64,000 nucleotides of DNA from Rhodohalobacter halophilus (GCF_001715195.1 NZ_MDWE01000005.1:93312-157311); one strand, 5' to 3'; positions 36,601 through 45,540 are shown, counted from the stretch's first letter. Notes: generated by a model from the sequence alone, not told the origin. Translations and numbers: made by a program.

Positions 36601-36776
36601 TATGGATTCTCATCGGGCTGAAATTCTACCATCACAGCAAGAATTTTCAGATCACCTTCTACAGGTTCAGAAATGGATATCGGAGATTGTGAAAAAAGGG
36701 GAGGGGTGTGCAGAATACATAAAAAAAGCAGTGATAAAAATGATATACCACTGCTTTTCAAATGCTTCAATATCAT
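33639..36776 (-). CDS. T9SS-secreted M6-peptidase-like protein lacking the HExxH motif
   Basis: A protein of 1045 residues with a signal peptide (about 1-29). The N-terminal 300 residues follow the M6 (immune inhibitor A-like) peptidase pattern, including LGLPDLFNTETGQSGIGRFGLMDG; where active M6 enzymes have AHEFGH, this reads AQIGSH, so the first zinc His and the catalytic Glu are lost. The middle holds FG-GAP-like units (DLTGDGNPDFIFIN, DLNGDDELNILVAG). The last 85 residues (YNWPNPARDETTIRF ... SKLVNIAIIK) form a type A T9SS C-terminal sorting domain, so it is probably exported by T9SS and surface-attached. It lies 12 bp after the PorV-like gene. Confidence 0.87.
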   Translation of the reverse strand: MILKHLKSSGISFLSLLFLCILHTPPLFSQSPISISEPVEGDLKILAVMVEFQPDENPYTSGNGTFDDGAVSYLENPGTNIDALPHNRQYFEAHLEFTKNYFQRMSDGKLIIEYFVLPEIVRLPKEMAEYSPIGPEPDLSILSELTKDVWESLSEVEVPNSFIGENTAFVIFHAGIGRDIELTGTTLNRTPQDIPSVYLSQSALADMFDDPNFSGFPLQNGDLLVSNTLILPRTLTRAGEEISGETFVIPLSINGMLTAQIGSHLGLPDLFNTETGQSGIGRFGLMDGAGIFAYNGLFPPEMSAWEKIYLGWTTPFSVDPLLDNTVTLPASYLREPNSIARINLSVNEYYLIENRHRDPVDEGISITIQRDDGTTVVQQFSNLDDLFVNQVSGFDELLEPGVITDVSNFDFALPGGYDESNDRHLNGGILIWHVDESVIGQKIDQNRINSNPNRRGISLVEADGAQDIGRPVSAGLFQNPSNGSPFDFWWSGNNATVITQTGEITLYQNRFGPVTTPANRSHSGSPASFELFDFSDNLVHASFSIQPASLDSDFYTLIESRSDLDIEPFTPSDDTYFNHYPLSLFPDSDGNSLFITGRNGVQVYNTQTGQLSDRLSTVEKIQQPLFVSDSYQLFIASAPAEPEQSLINIERYQFDSVDWQVVSEFSVPSNRGNISSVEPGILDLDGIPFRYDLQSGVAFPTQNRIIYRTETDAGAFAQISEEEFILSYPGGTVSHPLFNIQDYERLYAGLIRSSSKAPSFYLLEGNNLNLYSDSDGYSSHIQISKSSAISRPAVTDLTGDGNPDFIFINVEEQKLHAVNSNGAMISHFPISPKPGISFMGTPLIADLNGDDELNILVAGVDVSSLNLYAFNMNGDLLEGFPLLVGGYSDLNQNIVNPVIFNTHVAAVSPAGDFKLWHFPALKEIRWGSVYGNTGNNKSTATIPDTQVTEPGFTFLNKEETYNWPNPARDETTIRFQTDGEAEIRIQISTLSGRTIYHRTVQSRGGSPEEITVDTSDWASGGYIARITAKNGNRSESKLVNIAIIK

Positions 36777-36787
36777 TCACATAGTGC

Positions 36788-37924
36788 TTACTGGAAGTTT
36801 ACAAGAAGACTCAGTCTGATCGTATTAGCAAGCGGATGATCTTCTTCCAGCGTATAGATATAACTGAAGTCCACGCCAAAAATATTGTAACGAAGTCCGG
36901 CGCCAAGTGTAATAAACTCTCGGTTTCCGTTATCCGGATTTTCGTAGTAATAACCGCTTCTCAGGGCAAACAGATTATTGTACCAATACTCTAAACCAAA
37001 ACCCCACATTAGCTGCTGTGGCAGACTTAACGAAACAGTTTCGCCCTGGCCTCTGGTGCGTTCCAGGCTGCCCCAAGAGTTGAAGAGTGCTTTAAAAACA
37101 CCCATCGGCTCATATACCTCATCTCCGTTTTCGTCAACGGTACGCTCTGTTCTGGCCATTACTTTTGAAATATCATTAGTGAAAGTAATAGTGTTCATAC
37201 CGCGATCGTCAATATCCATTGTGTAGGCCCAACCGAGTCGAAGCATGGTTGGCAGCGGGTCTTTCTGAGCATTATCTGTATACTGCATACCCGGGCCAAT
37301 ATTGGAAAGATTCAAACCGGCATTGAATGAAGCATTTCTGTTGGCTACTTCAAAAGGGTTTGATTTGTAAAGGGCTGCGATATCCACACCTACACTTGAA
37401 CCGGGATTAATTTTTTGACCGCTCACCTCTCCATCTGCCAGAGAGCTGTAGATATATCGGATTCCTGTACCCAGCGCAAAATTGTCTGAAAGCTGATAAC
37501 CGTAGGAAAGTCCGGCGGAAATTTCGTAACTGTTGAATCGTCCAAGATTTTCGGCAAATTCATCGGTTCGAACCTGCTCACCGAGGTTCAAAAAAGTGAT
37601 ATGTCCACCAATGGTTCCAATACCGTCAACATGGTATGTACCGACCAAGTAGTCATAAAAAAGGTCAGCATTGAAGGCAGGCAGCCAGTTTGCATGTGTT
37701 ATACTCACCTGATTTTGATTCTGAAAAGCGAGACCTGCAGGATTCCAAAAGATTGCTGAGGCATTATCGGCAATGGCAACTCCGGCGCTACCCATTCCGG
37801 CACCTCTTGAGTCCGGTTCAATTTGTAAAAATGGTACGGCAGTGATGCCAACCTGAGCCTGTGCTGCAGGAATCGAAAGCGCCAGAATTGCTGCTAAAAA
37901 GATGGATGATAATGCTTGTTTCAT
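36788..37924 (-). CDS. porV: PorV/PorQ-family outer-membrane protein (type IX secretion)
   Basis: A FadL-like outer-membrane barrel. Signal peptide MKQALSSIFLAAILALSIPA, then the PorV start QVGITAVPFLQIEPDSRGAGMGSAGVAIADNASAIFWNPAGLAF, and a C-terminal ending in a barrel strand (IRLSLLVNFQ). PorV is the shuttle that carries T9SS cargo from the translocon to the attachment complex. I choose ATG 37924 over the longer frame at 37960 because it opens directly on the signal peptide. The next gene, 11 bp downstream, encodes a protein with a T9SS sorting domain, which supports the assignment; PorV and PorQ cannot be separated with certainty here. Confidence 0.9.
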   Translation of the reverse strand: MKQALSSIFLAAILALSIPAAQAQVGITAVPFLQIEPDSRGAGMGSAGVAIADNASAIFWNPAGLAFQNQNQVSITHANWLPAFNADLFYDYLVGTYHVDGIGTIGGHITFLNLGEQVRTDEFAENLGRFNSYEISAGLSYGYQLSDNFALGTGIRYIYSSLADGEVSGQKINPGSSVGVDIAALYKSNPFEVANRNASFNAGLNLSNIGPGMQYTDNAQKDPLPTMLRLGWAYTMDIDDRGMNTITFTNDISKVMARTERTVDENGDEVYEPMGVFKALFNSWGSLERTRGQGETVSLSLPQQLMWGFGLEYWYNNLFALRSGYYYENPDNGNREFITLGAGLRYNIFGVDFSYIYTLEEDHPLANTIRLSLLVNFQ

Positions 37925-38238
37925 AATATGTTGCCTTGATTTGCTACTTGATACCGGCAATTATTTGTTGTGATACTATTGCAAACGGTATGGATAAAGA
38001 TCGCGTATTTAAATATCGGATTAGGGTTAAAAAATGTTAGAGTCAATAAATGACGTTTAGTTCCGAAAATAGTGGTTGTAGCAGTTTATAATAGGCGAAG
38101 TGCTTTGCTTCTAATTGGTTATAAAGAAAAACGAATAATCGTTTTAAAACATGAATTTACAATCTGAAATATTATACATCCGTCGGCTCAAAAATGCAAA
38201 ATAATTGTCAATACCGACGGATGTTTACGTTTTATAGC
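37925..38238. other. Intergenic region upstream of porV
   Basis: An AT-rich stretch of about 310 bp that must contain the promoter of the long leftward run starting at porV, as well as the 3' end signals of the thiolase gene. The only structure I see is the 10-bp inverted repeat at 38177-38223. Confidence 0.6.
38177..38223. repeat. 10-bp perfect inverted repeat with 27-base spacer
   Basis: CATCCGTCGG (38177-38186) and CCGACGGATG (38214-38223) flank an AT-rich spacer. It lies 15 bp beyond the stop of the leftward thiolase gene, so it may be its transcription end or an operator of porV; there is no U-run. Confidence 0.6.
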
Positions 38239-39417
38239 TTAGAGCATTTCTACTACCAGTGCGGATGCTCCGCCACCGCCGTTGCAGATACCCGCACAGC
38301 CATACTTACCACCCGTTCGTTTCAGTGCATGGAGCAATGTTACGATAATTCTTGCCCCGGAACATCCAATCGGGTGACCAATACTTACCGCTCCACCGTG
38401 AATGTTTACTTTTTCAGGGTCGAGCTCGAGAATCTGATTGTTTGCCAGTGAAACAACTGAAAATGCTTCATTGATTTCAAAAAGGTCGATATCATCCTTG
38501 CTCAAACCGGCACGTTTAAGTGCAATCGGGATGGCATCGGCAGGAGCGGTTGTGAACCATTCGGGAGCTTTTGCAGCACTACCGTGACTAACTACTTTCG
38601 CCAGAGGTTTTAACCCCAACTCTTTTGCTTTCTCTTCACTCATCATTAAAACAGCCGCTGCACCGTCGTTGATACTGCTTGCATTCGCTGCAGTGATGGT
38701 TCCCTCCTTATCGAAAACGGGACGGAGCTGAGGTATTTTATCAAAATTTACGCGTCCGAGCTCTTCATCCTGTTCAACCTCGGTTACGTTACCTTTTCGG
38801 TCTTTCACCTTCATTTTTACAATTTCATCTTTGAAGTAGCCCTTTTCGGTAGCTTCAATAGCTCGCTTATAGGATGTGATCGCAAATTTGTCCTGATCTT
38901 CGCGGCTAATATTACACTCTTTTGCACAAATTTCACCTGCATTACCCATGTGGAAATCGTTGTAAACATCCCACAATCCATCTTTCAATATTCCATCTTC
39001 AACATTGGAGTGTCCGAGCTTTGCCCCGAACCGGTGTTTAGGCAGGTAATATGGAACATTGCTCATGCTCTCCATGCCACCGGCAACCATAATATCATTC
39101 TGCCCCAGGGCAATTTGATCGGCAGCTATCATAATTGCTTTGGTACCTGATGCGCACACCTTGTTTACTGTAGTCGAAGGGGTTTTCTCAGACATTCCGG
39201 CTTTCAGAGCGGCCTGGCGTGCGGGAGCCTGACCTATTCCGGCAGTTAAAACATTACCCATTACAACTTCCTGAACGTCATCGGGTTTAATACCGGCCGT
39301 TTTTACCAGTTCGCTGATGACGGCCGCTCCAAGTTCAGGAGCTGAGAAAGATGACAAACTTCCGCCGAAGGCACCCAGCGGTGTTCGTTTAGCTGCTACA
39401 ATTACTGCGTTCTTCAT
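38239..39417 (-). CDS. Acetyl-CoA C-acetyltransferase (thiolase)
   Basis: A thiolase of 392 residues that condenses or cleaves acetoacetyl-CoA-type substrates. Nucleophile Cys in NKVCASGTKA near 88, His in GGAVSIGHPIGCSGAR near 347 and the second catalytic Cys in CNGGGGASA near 380. The GHPIGCSGAR and GGGG end fit the biosynthetic/acetoacetyl-CoA type better than the long-chain FadA type. It lies 21 bp after the PLP lyase gene, probably one transcript. Confidence 0.95.
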   Translation of the reverse strand: MKNAVIVAAKRTPLGAFGGSLSSFSAPELGAAVISELVKTAGIKPDDVQEVVMGNVLTAGIGQAPARQAALKAGMSEKTPSTTVNKVCASGTKAIMIAADQIALGQNDIMVAGGMESMSNVPYYLPKHRFGAKLGHSNVEDGILKDGLWDVYNDFHMGNAGEICAKECNISREDQDKFAITSYKRAIEATEKGYFKDEIVKMKVKDRKGNVTEVEQDEELGRVNFDKIPQLRPVFDKEGTITAANASSINDGAAAVLMMSEEKAKELGLKPLAKVVSHGSAAKAPEWFTTAPADAIPIALKRAGLSKDDIDLFEINEAFSVVSLANNQILELDPEKVNIHGGAVSIGHPIGCSGARIIVTLLHALKRTGGKYGCAGICNGGGGASALVVEML

Positions 39418-39438
39418 AATGTTATGGTAGTTTTTTTA

Positions 39439-40575
39439 TTAAAAAGCTTGATGTAAGTCGTTGATCAGATCTTCAACATCTTCAATACCAACGGAAAGCC
39501 TGATGAGTGAATCTTTAAGGCCGGCCTTCAGTCTTACTTCCCTTGGAATAGATCCGTGTGTCATTGAAGCAGGATGGCTGATAAGAGATTCCACTCCTCC
39601 CAGGCTTTCTGCTAAAGTAAAAATAGAGGTTTTACTCATAAACTGTGAGGCTTTTTCGATAGAGTCGTCTTTCAGGCTAAAGGAGACCATCGCCCCAAAA
39701 TCATCCATCTGTTTTGCGGCAATTTTGTGCTGTGGATGAGATTCCAATCCGGGATAGAATACTTCACCGACAGCTGAATGATTATTCAGGTAGTCGGCAA
39801 TTTTCCTGGCATTTTCTACCGACCGTTGTACACGAACGTGAAGGGTTTTAATACCTCTCAAAATCAAATAGCAATCCATCGGGCCCGGAACGGCGCCAGA
39901 GGTTTTAATTTGAAATCTGAGCTTTTCCATAAACTCTTTGTTTGAAGTAGCAACAGCTCCGCCAATAGCATCGGAGTGTCCCCCCAGATATTTGGTGGTG
40001 GAATGCATGACAGCATCAGCCCCGAGAGAGAGCGGGCGCTGGAGATAAGGCGAAGCAAAGGTGTTATCTACTACTGTTAAAATATCTTTGCCATCACACA
40101 GGTCAACAACAGCTTCAATATCAATAATCCGTAGCAGCGGATTTGTGGGAGTTTCCATCCATACCAGTTTGGTGTTTTCCTGAATGGCATTCTCTATCTC
40201 ATTCAAGTCTGTCATATCCACAAACGAAAACTCAATCCCGTACGGTTCAAATACTGTAGTAAATAGTCGGTAAGTTCCACCATAGAGGTCATTCGTTGAA
40301 ATGACATGATCGCCGGGTTTCAGGGTTTTCATAACCGCATCAATTGCGGCAACACCACTTGCAAAACAAGCACATTCATCCGCGCCTTCCAGTCCGGCGA
40401 TTAATTTCTCAAGAGAGGTTCTTGTCGGATTCCCCACCCGGGCATAATCATAGCCCTGATGGTCATTCGGGGCTTTTTGAGCATAAGTTGATGTTTGAAA
40501 AATCGGAGGCATGACCGCTCCTGTAGTCTCCTCCGGCTTTTGTCCGGCATGAATCGCTTTTGTATTAAATTTCAT
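39439..40575 (-). CDS. Cystathionine gamma-synthase / gamma-lyase family PLP enzyme
   Basis: A protein of 378 residues of the Cys/Met metabolism PLP family. It starts FNTKAIHAGQKPEETTGAVMPPI, shows YDYARVGNPTRTSLE, the PLP-phosphate loop ASGVAAIDAV, VVDNTFASPYLQRPL and the Schiff-base lysine in MHSTTKYLGGHSD near 200. Sequence alone does not decide between synthase (methionine) and lyase (cysteine) function; the ending HGSIPREVRLKAGLKDSLIRLSVGIED is shared. It lies 3 bp after the TPR lipoprotein gene. Confidence 0.93.
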   Translation of the reverse strand: MKFNTKAIHAGQKPEETTGAVMPPIFQTSTYAQKAPNDHQGYDYARVGNPTRTSLEKLIAGLEGADECACFASGVAAIDAVMKTLKPGDHVISTNDLYGGTYRLFTTVFEPYGIEFSFVDMTDLNEIENAIQENTKLVWMETPTNPLLRIIDIEAVVDLCDGKDILTVVDNTFASPYLQRPLSLGADAVMHSTTKYLGGHSDAIGGAVATSNKEFMEKLRFQIKTSGAVPGPMDCYLILRGIKTLHVRVQRSVENARKIADYLNNHSAVGEVFYPGLESHPQHKIAAKQMDDFGAMVSFSLKDDSIEKASQFMSKTSIFTLAESLGGVESLISHPASMTHGSIPREVRLKAGLKDSLIRLSVGIEDVEDLINDLHQAF

Positions 40576-40578
40576 CTC

Positions 40579-41778
40579 TTACAGGTTATATGATCTTTTC
40601 AGTGATTCCGCTTCTTCATTCATATCCAGCTCCAGATAGATATTGTGAAGATTTCGAATATAATTAATGTTATCGGGATTGTTTTCAGAAAGACGTTCCC
40701 ACAGTTCCAGAGATCGTTCCAGAAGTTCTGAGCGCTTTTGTATCACAGACTCCAATTCTGTTTTCTGTGATAGTTCGGCAAGGAGAAGTGCACTGTTCTT
40801 TAAATATGCAGCTTTTCGGTAAGCGTGTTCATCAGAGAGTGGAACGGTTTCATCAATTTCGTTATAAAGGCTGTCTATTTCAGTAAGCTGTGTAAGCATC
40901 GGGTCAACATCAGATTGAACGATGTCATCATTTCTGTTGATCAGTGCATTGATATCACGGCGAAATGTAAAGTAGAGCTCACTTGCCAGCGACTCCTTAT
41001 ACTCAATTCTTCCGGGATATTTTTCTATGAGTTCGTTAAGGATTATAGTAGCAGATTCATGGTCGCCATTTAACATGTAGGCATTTGCGAGGCCGTGCTT
41101 GATTTGAGGTCTGTCAGGATACTCTGAACTCAGATTTTCGTATCGGTTTATCGCCGTTTCAATATTTCCCGATTCCAGATAGAGATAAGCCAGTTTTTCG
41201 CGGATATCCGGCTGATCGTCTCCATGGACAGCAAGGGCATCGTTCAACGCTTGAATTGCCTGCTCGTAACTGCCGGAACGGTAGTGGGTATTTGCCAGAA
41301 GGCTATAAGTAACCAGACTGTCTGGGTTTACGGTGATTGCATTTGATAAGTGGGCAACAATTTTTTGATTCAGTTCGCGGTCGGCCCCGTTATTCTCTTG
41401 TTGAAGCAGGCGTACACCTTCGCCTTGTTCAAGTGACCAACTGCTGCGAATAATTTCATCCAACCGTTTGATGCCGGATTGTGAAGAAATTCCATTGTCG
41501 GCAATATCACGAATATTGCGATAGTAGATTTCTCGCTGTGATGGTGGGTCCGTTTTTTGAGCAATTTCAGACAGCAAGTCAGCTTTTTTAATCAATAAGT
41601 CACTGTTATTAGGTGACCTTTGAAGTTGCTCATCAATGGTATTCAACCGATCAAGAAGTTGTTCAACACTCTGTTGCGGGCTATTTGTAGATGCCTGTTC
41701 AGTTGTTGTGCAGGAGTAAGCAAAAAAAATCCCGAAGGTGAGTAAAATACTCACCATTCGGGTTTTAAAATTTATCAT
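40579..41778 (-). CDS. TPR-containing lipoprotein
   Basis: A protein of 399 residues. A basic start and hydrophobic segment (about 9-21) end at FAYSC, a plausible lipobox Cys near 23, followed by TTTEQ. The body is helical with several tetratricopeptide repeats (about 150-260; SLVTYSLLANTHYRSGSYEQAIQALNDAL, PDIREKLAYLYLESGNIETAINRYENL), then a coiled region. Probably an outer-membrane, periplasm-facing scaffold. It is next to a second TPR lipoprotein (24 bp upstream), perhaps an old tandem duplication. Confidence 0.85.
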   Translation of the reverse strand: MINFKTRMVSILLTFGIFFAYSCTTTEQASTNSPQQSVEQLLDRLNTIDEQLQRSPNNSDLLIKKADLLSEIAQKTDPPSQREIYYRNIRDIADNGISSQSGIKRLDEIIRSSWSLEQGEGVRLLQQENNGADRELNQKIVAHLSNAITVNPDSLVTYSLLANTHYRSGSYEQAIQALNDALAVHGDDQPDIREKLAYLYLESGNIETAINRYENLSSEYPDRPQIKHGLANAYMLNGDHESATIILNELIEKYPGRIEYKESLASELYFTFRRDINALINRNDDIVQSDVDPMLTQLTEIDSLYNEIDETVPLSDEHAYRKAAYLKNSALLLAELSQKTELESVIQKRSELLERSLELWERLSENNPDNINYIRNLHNIYLELDMNEEAESLKRSYNL

Positions 41779-41802
41779 AGAGTTAATTTCGAGTAGTTGG
41801 AA

Positions 41803-43116
41803 TTACATTCCGGCTTTTTCCATTGCTTCTTCGGCTTTCTCTTCCATGCCAAGAATGGTATAAACCTGGAAAAGTGACTGCCAGTTTTCTGGATTTTCCG
41901 GATTCAGTTCGGCAGCTCTTTCGTAATAAACGAGTGACTGCTCCAGATCTTGCCGGGCCATGTCATCAAACATTTGAGACTCCTCGTTGTCGTCAGTGTT
42001 ATTTCTACGCTCAAAATAACTGGCCGCTCTGTTTTGGTAGATAATTCCTAAAATAAAGTTTGCTGATTCATCATCAGGTTCGAGCTCAACAACTTTTTCC
42101 ATCTCACGGATAGCAATCTGAACCATCTCATCAGAATCTTGTTGTTTTCTTTCAATCAGGCTTTCAAGCTCTTCAATTCGATCTTCAATACGCTGAAGTT
42201 CACTACCTGATGCATTTCGTGCTTCCTGTCGTAAATCAAACATTTCGTCGTAGTGACTGCTCACTTCATCGTTCAGTTCATTTACGAGCTGATAGATCTG
42301 AGTACCAAGTACTCTTCTGTATTGTGGGTTTTCGGGATCATCTGCAATTAACCCTTCCACAAGTTCAATAGCTTGGTCTCTGTCGCCGGATTGTAGATAT
42401 GCATCAGCAAGTAGCTGAATGAAGATCGATTCGTCAGGATAAACTGAACGTGCTTCTTCGGCGTACCGAATGGCTTTAGCGTAGTCCTCATTTACAAGAA
42501 GAATTCCAACCATGTACTCATAATCGTCTGCTTCCGGGGTTCCCAGCAATTCCATCGCTTTTTCGTAGCTCGATACTGCGTTCTCCATATCCTGCTCATT
42601 AAAATAAGCTGAAGACATCACCTGGTAGGTGAGGGCACTGTCTGGCTGGATGGTTGCTGCATTCTCAAAGTGCGCAATTGCGGTGTAGTTAGGATCCGGT
42701 GTGGCAGCATTTAAACTGTCATCATTCAGGATATTTACACCTGCGTTAAATTCATCAGCCCAGAAAGAAGTCACTGTATCTTCCAATTCCTGGTATTCAT
42801 CCGGCTGCTCTTCGAGAGAACTCATAATCTCTTTTGCTCTATCGTAGGATACCCGTGCACGCTCGTAGTACTCTTTACGGTCTCTTGGGTCTTCAAGTGT
42901 TTCGGCTTGGGCACTCAGAACATAGCCTTTGTAGTAGTGAGCGATATAGTTGTTGTCATCTTCAGCAATTGCTGAGTCAACAATTTGCAGTGCTTCATCG
43001 AAATTACCTGTCAGGAGCTGGACTTGAACGTCGTTAACCAATGGATCTGTGGTTTCACAGCCCCACATGAACCCTGCGAGTAGAAAGATGAGTAGTAGTG
43101 GTTTCAGAATTTTCAT
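41803..43116 (-). CDS. TPR-containing lipoprotein
   Basis: A protein of 437 residues with a clear lipoprotein signal (ILKPLLLIFLLAGFMWGCETT, lipid-bearing Cys near 20). Tetratricopeptide repeats occur at about 28-90 and 140-260 (IAHFENAATIQPDSALTYQVMSSAYF, IFIQLLADAYLQSGDRDQAIELV), interrupted by an acidic coiled coil (about 285-340), with a final TPR (LVYYERAAELNPENPENWQSLFQVY). Specific role unknown. First gene of the run that continues into the second TPR lipoprotein, the PLP lyase and the thiolase. Confidence 0.87.
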   Translation of the reverse strand: MKILKPLLLIFLLAGFMWGCETTDPLVNDVQVQLLTGNFDEALQIVDSAIAEDDNNYIAHYYKGYVLSAQAETLEDPRDRKEYYERARVSYDRAKEIMSSLEEQPDEYQELEDTVTSFWADEFNAGVNILNDDSLNAATPDPNYTAIAHFENAATIQPDSALTYQVMSSAYFNEQDMENAVSSYEKAMELLGTPEADDYEYMVGILLVNEDYAKAIRYAEEARSVYPDESIFIQLLADAYLQSGDRDQAIELVEGLIADDPENPQYRRVLGTQIYQLVNELNDEVSSHYDEMFDLRQEARNASGSELQRIEDRIEELESLIERKQQDSDEMVQIAIREMEKVVELEPDDESANFILGIIYQNRAASYFERRNNTDDNEESQMFDDMARQDLEQSLVYYERAAELNPENPENWQSLFQVYTILGMEEKAEEAMEKAGM

Positions 43117-43285
43117 GTGTTTTATTCTATCTGTTGTTAATTATATTCGTAGAAGTGAAAGTAAACATATATAGCGCTTTCCGCAATAATTGGACGGAGT
43201 GATAATTAATTTCCGTCAGTTCAGTGAAGTTACCATATATTAGTACAATGCTTATTTAACCGATAATGTTTCAAAATAAATAAAA

Positions 43286-43666
43286 ATGAATCATAAAACT
43301 GTTTCTACAAACAAAGCACCCAAAGCGTTAGGTCCTTATACACAGGCAACCGTTCATAACGGAGTTGTCTACTGTTCCGGACAAATTGCACTCGACCCAA
43401 TAACGAATGAAGTTGTTCAAGGAGGAGTGAAAGAACAAACCCATCAGGTATTGAAAAATCTTTCTGAAGTTTTGAAAGAGGCCGGTTCCGGATTGGATAA
43501 AGTGCTAAAATGCACAATTTTTCTGGATGACATGCGAGAGTACCCCAATGTAAATGAAGTATATGGAACCTACTTTTCCGATAACCTGCCGGCACGTGAA
43601 GCTGTTGCGGTGGAAGCTCTTCCTAAATATGTGAAGGTTGAAATAAGTTGTATCGCCTATATTTAA
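43286..43666 (+). CDS. ridA: RidA family enamine/imine deaminase
   Basis: A protein of 126 residues that hydrolyses reactive enamines and imines made by PLP enzymes such as threonine dehydratase. Signatures: KAPKALGPYTQATVHNGVVYCSGQIALDP, the active-site Arg in PAREAVAVEALPK and the C-terminal KVEISCIAYI. It is divergent from the TPR lipoprotein genes; its TAA overlaps the stop of the convergent M23 gene. Confidence 0.96.
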   Translation: MNHKTVSTNKAPKALGPYTQATVHNGVVYCSGQIALDPITNEVVQGGVKEQTHQVLKNLSEVLKEAGSGLDKVLKCTIFLDDMREYPNVNEVYGTYFSDNLPAREAVAVEALPKYVKVEISCIAYI

Positions 43667-45540
43667 TTGTAGGGTACAGTAACCTCACCGGCTCTCCGAT
43701 TGCCAACTCCGTCAAAAACTTCGTATGCAACGGTGTTGGCAGGGAGCGGTAGAAATCTCGGGTGGTAAAAGATTAAAAAGTTCTTTTCAGGGTCGTACTC
43801 TACAATTCCTTTTTCGCCGTTTACGGTAATTTTAGATTTTCGGAAGTCAATTCCACTATCTTCATCTTTAACAGGAATTCGAACAATATGCATACCACCA
43901 AGGTTTTGGGTTATTGCCGGTCTGCCTACCCAGGGAGCAATAGAATCTTCTTTTAGCCTCAGGTTAGTAATTTCATTCAGAGAAGCCCGTACCATTCCAT
44001 TCGAAATATCTGCTCTGATGAATCGCTCTCTGTTTCTATAGGGATCAACAGAATAGAGCCCCAAAGTCTCTTTATGCCGAAAGTTTTCCGGAAGAATGTA
44101 ATTGAAGCGGGCAGACCGATTGATCGGCAGCTTAACAGGTGAAAATTCAATGTCAATCTGATTTGATGTTTGTTGCACATTCATTCTGACTGTCAAAGAG
44201 TCGTACAGTGCTTCACTTGGAAATTGAATCCACAGTTTTTGATCTGCTGTATGGAGCAGATCCACTTCTCCCGGTATCAGTTGTTTTTCGGAGGAGGTAT
44301 GGGTTGTATAGAGAAACTGTTTTTCGCGAAAAATAGAAGTCGAAATATCAGGACCGGCAGAAGCTATTAAAGATTCCTCCGCCACAATTTGTGATGATAC
44401 CCAATTATGTGGCTCAAAATTTAAATCCTGACTGGGTAGCGGATAGGTTGCCACGTATTGGATATCGCCACCGTCATCTGAGTTTTCAATATTCAGAGTG
44501 AGTGATGCAACGGATTGGTTTCCGTAAATATCCTCTGCAACTATTTGAATTGTGTATTCTCCCTGTTTCCAATGAATGACACCTTCATTCTTCAGGCTTT
44601 GATAAATTGGGAGCCGATTTCCTGAAACCCGAAACAGTCTTTGAAATCCCTGGCGAGTTCTGGCTAAAATGGGATAGGAGCGATCCAGAAACATGTCATT
44701 CGAATGATAGAATGAAAACTGATCCTTAACAGAATGGAAGAGAGTATCTCCATCCTGAACCATCATTAATGAGTGGACGGCATAGGAGTTAGGTGCCCGG
44801 TTCGCCTTGTCGTGAACATTAACGGATAATCCTACGGGGCCGTTTACAGTGATTTTTCCAAAATCATAGTGTCCGTTAGAGCCACGTGCGGGGAAAATTT
44901 CATATCCTGTAAATGAGTAGTTCTGCTCACTCAAAAATTCAATGCCGAGCTGTGTGAATACGGGCGGTAATGAATCGTCTACATCATCTGCAAGGTTTGA
45001 AAGCAGAGGGTTGATTGGGTTGAAATTGGAATCCCTGATTTCAAAATGGAGATGCGGAGGGCCGACACCTGTTGAGCCGGTATATCCGATTACATCTCCT
45101 TGTTGAAATACAAATCGATCATCATTTGGAAAGTGATCGAGCTCAAACCGATAGTCCTGTAATCGAATTGAGTCGGCATAGGCTTGCAAATCGGTTTCAA
45201 ATCGGTTCAGGTGGGCATATACTGTGTAGGTGTCGTCGTCATGTCTCAAATAAATGACGTTTCCATAACCGTGTGGCCCGATTCCAATCCTGTGAACAGT
45301 GCCGTTTCTGGATGCGTACACTTTATAGCCTTCCTGCCCCCAGGTCCGAATGTCAATTCCGGAGTGGAGATGTGCGGAACGGGTCTCACCAAAAGTGGAG
45401 GAGAGGTATTTGGTGGCATCAGTTGGCCAAAGATATTCTGTTGAGTCATTTAAGAATTCAATGCTATCCTGTCCATACACAAGAGAACTCGGGAGTAAAA
45501 AAATGACCGATAAAGGGATAATGAAGAATCTATGAAACAT
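43663..45540 (-). CDS. M23 family (LytM-like) envelope peptidase
   Basis: An exported protein of about 625 residues. ATG 45540 opens on a signal peptide (FHRFFIIPLSVIFLLPSSLVYG), so I prefer it over the longer frame from 45612. The M23 peptidase domain (about 35-190) has HLHSGIDI near 58 and PPHLHFEIRD near 163, providing zinc ligands; intact ligands suggest an active peptidoglycan endopeptidase. The remaining 430 residues are beta-rich and unrecognised. Its start overlaps the end of the FAH hydrolase gene by 11 bp. Confidence 0.9.
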   Translation of the reverse strand: MFHRFFIIPLSVIFLLPSSLVYGQDSIEFLNDSTEYLWPTDATKYLSSTFGETRSAHLHSGIDIRTWGQEGYKVYASRNGTVHRIGIGPHGYGNVIYLRHDDDTYTVYAHLNRFETDLQAYADSIRLQDYRFELDHFPNDDRFVFQQGDVIGYTGSTGVGPPHLHFEIRDSNFNPINPLLSNLADDVDDSLPPVFTQLGIEFLSEQNYSFTGYEIFPARGSNGHYDFGKITVNGPVGLSVNVHDKANRAPNSYAVHSLMMVQDGDTLFHSVKDQFSFYHSNDMFLDRSYPILARTRQGFQRLFRVSGNRLPIYQSLKNEGVIHWKQGEYTIQIVAEDIYGNQSVASLTLNIENSDDGGDIQYVATYPLPSQDLNFEPHNWVSSQIVAEESLIASAGPDISTSIFREKQFLYTTHTSSEKQLIPGEVDLLHTADQKLWIQFPSEALYDSLTVRMNVQQTSNQIDIEFSPVKLPINRSARFNYILPENFRHKETLGLYSVDPYRNRERFIRADISNGMVRASLNEITNLRLKEDSIAPWVGRPAITQNLGGMHIVRIPVKDEDSGIDFRKSKITVNGEKGIVEYDPEKNFLIFYHPRFLPLPANTVAYEVFDGVGNRRAGEVTVPYN

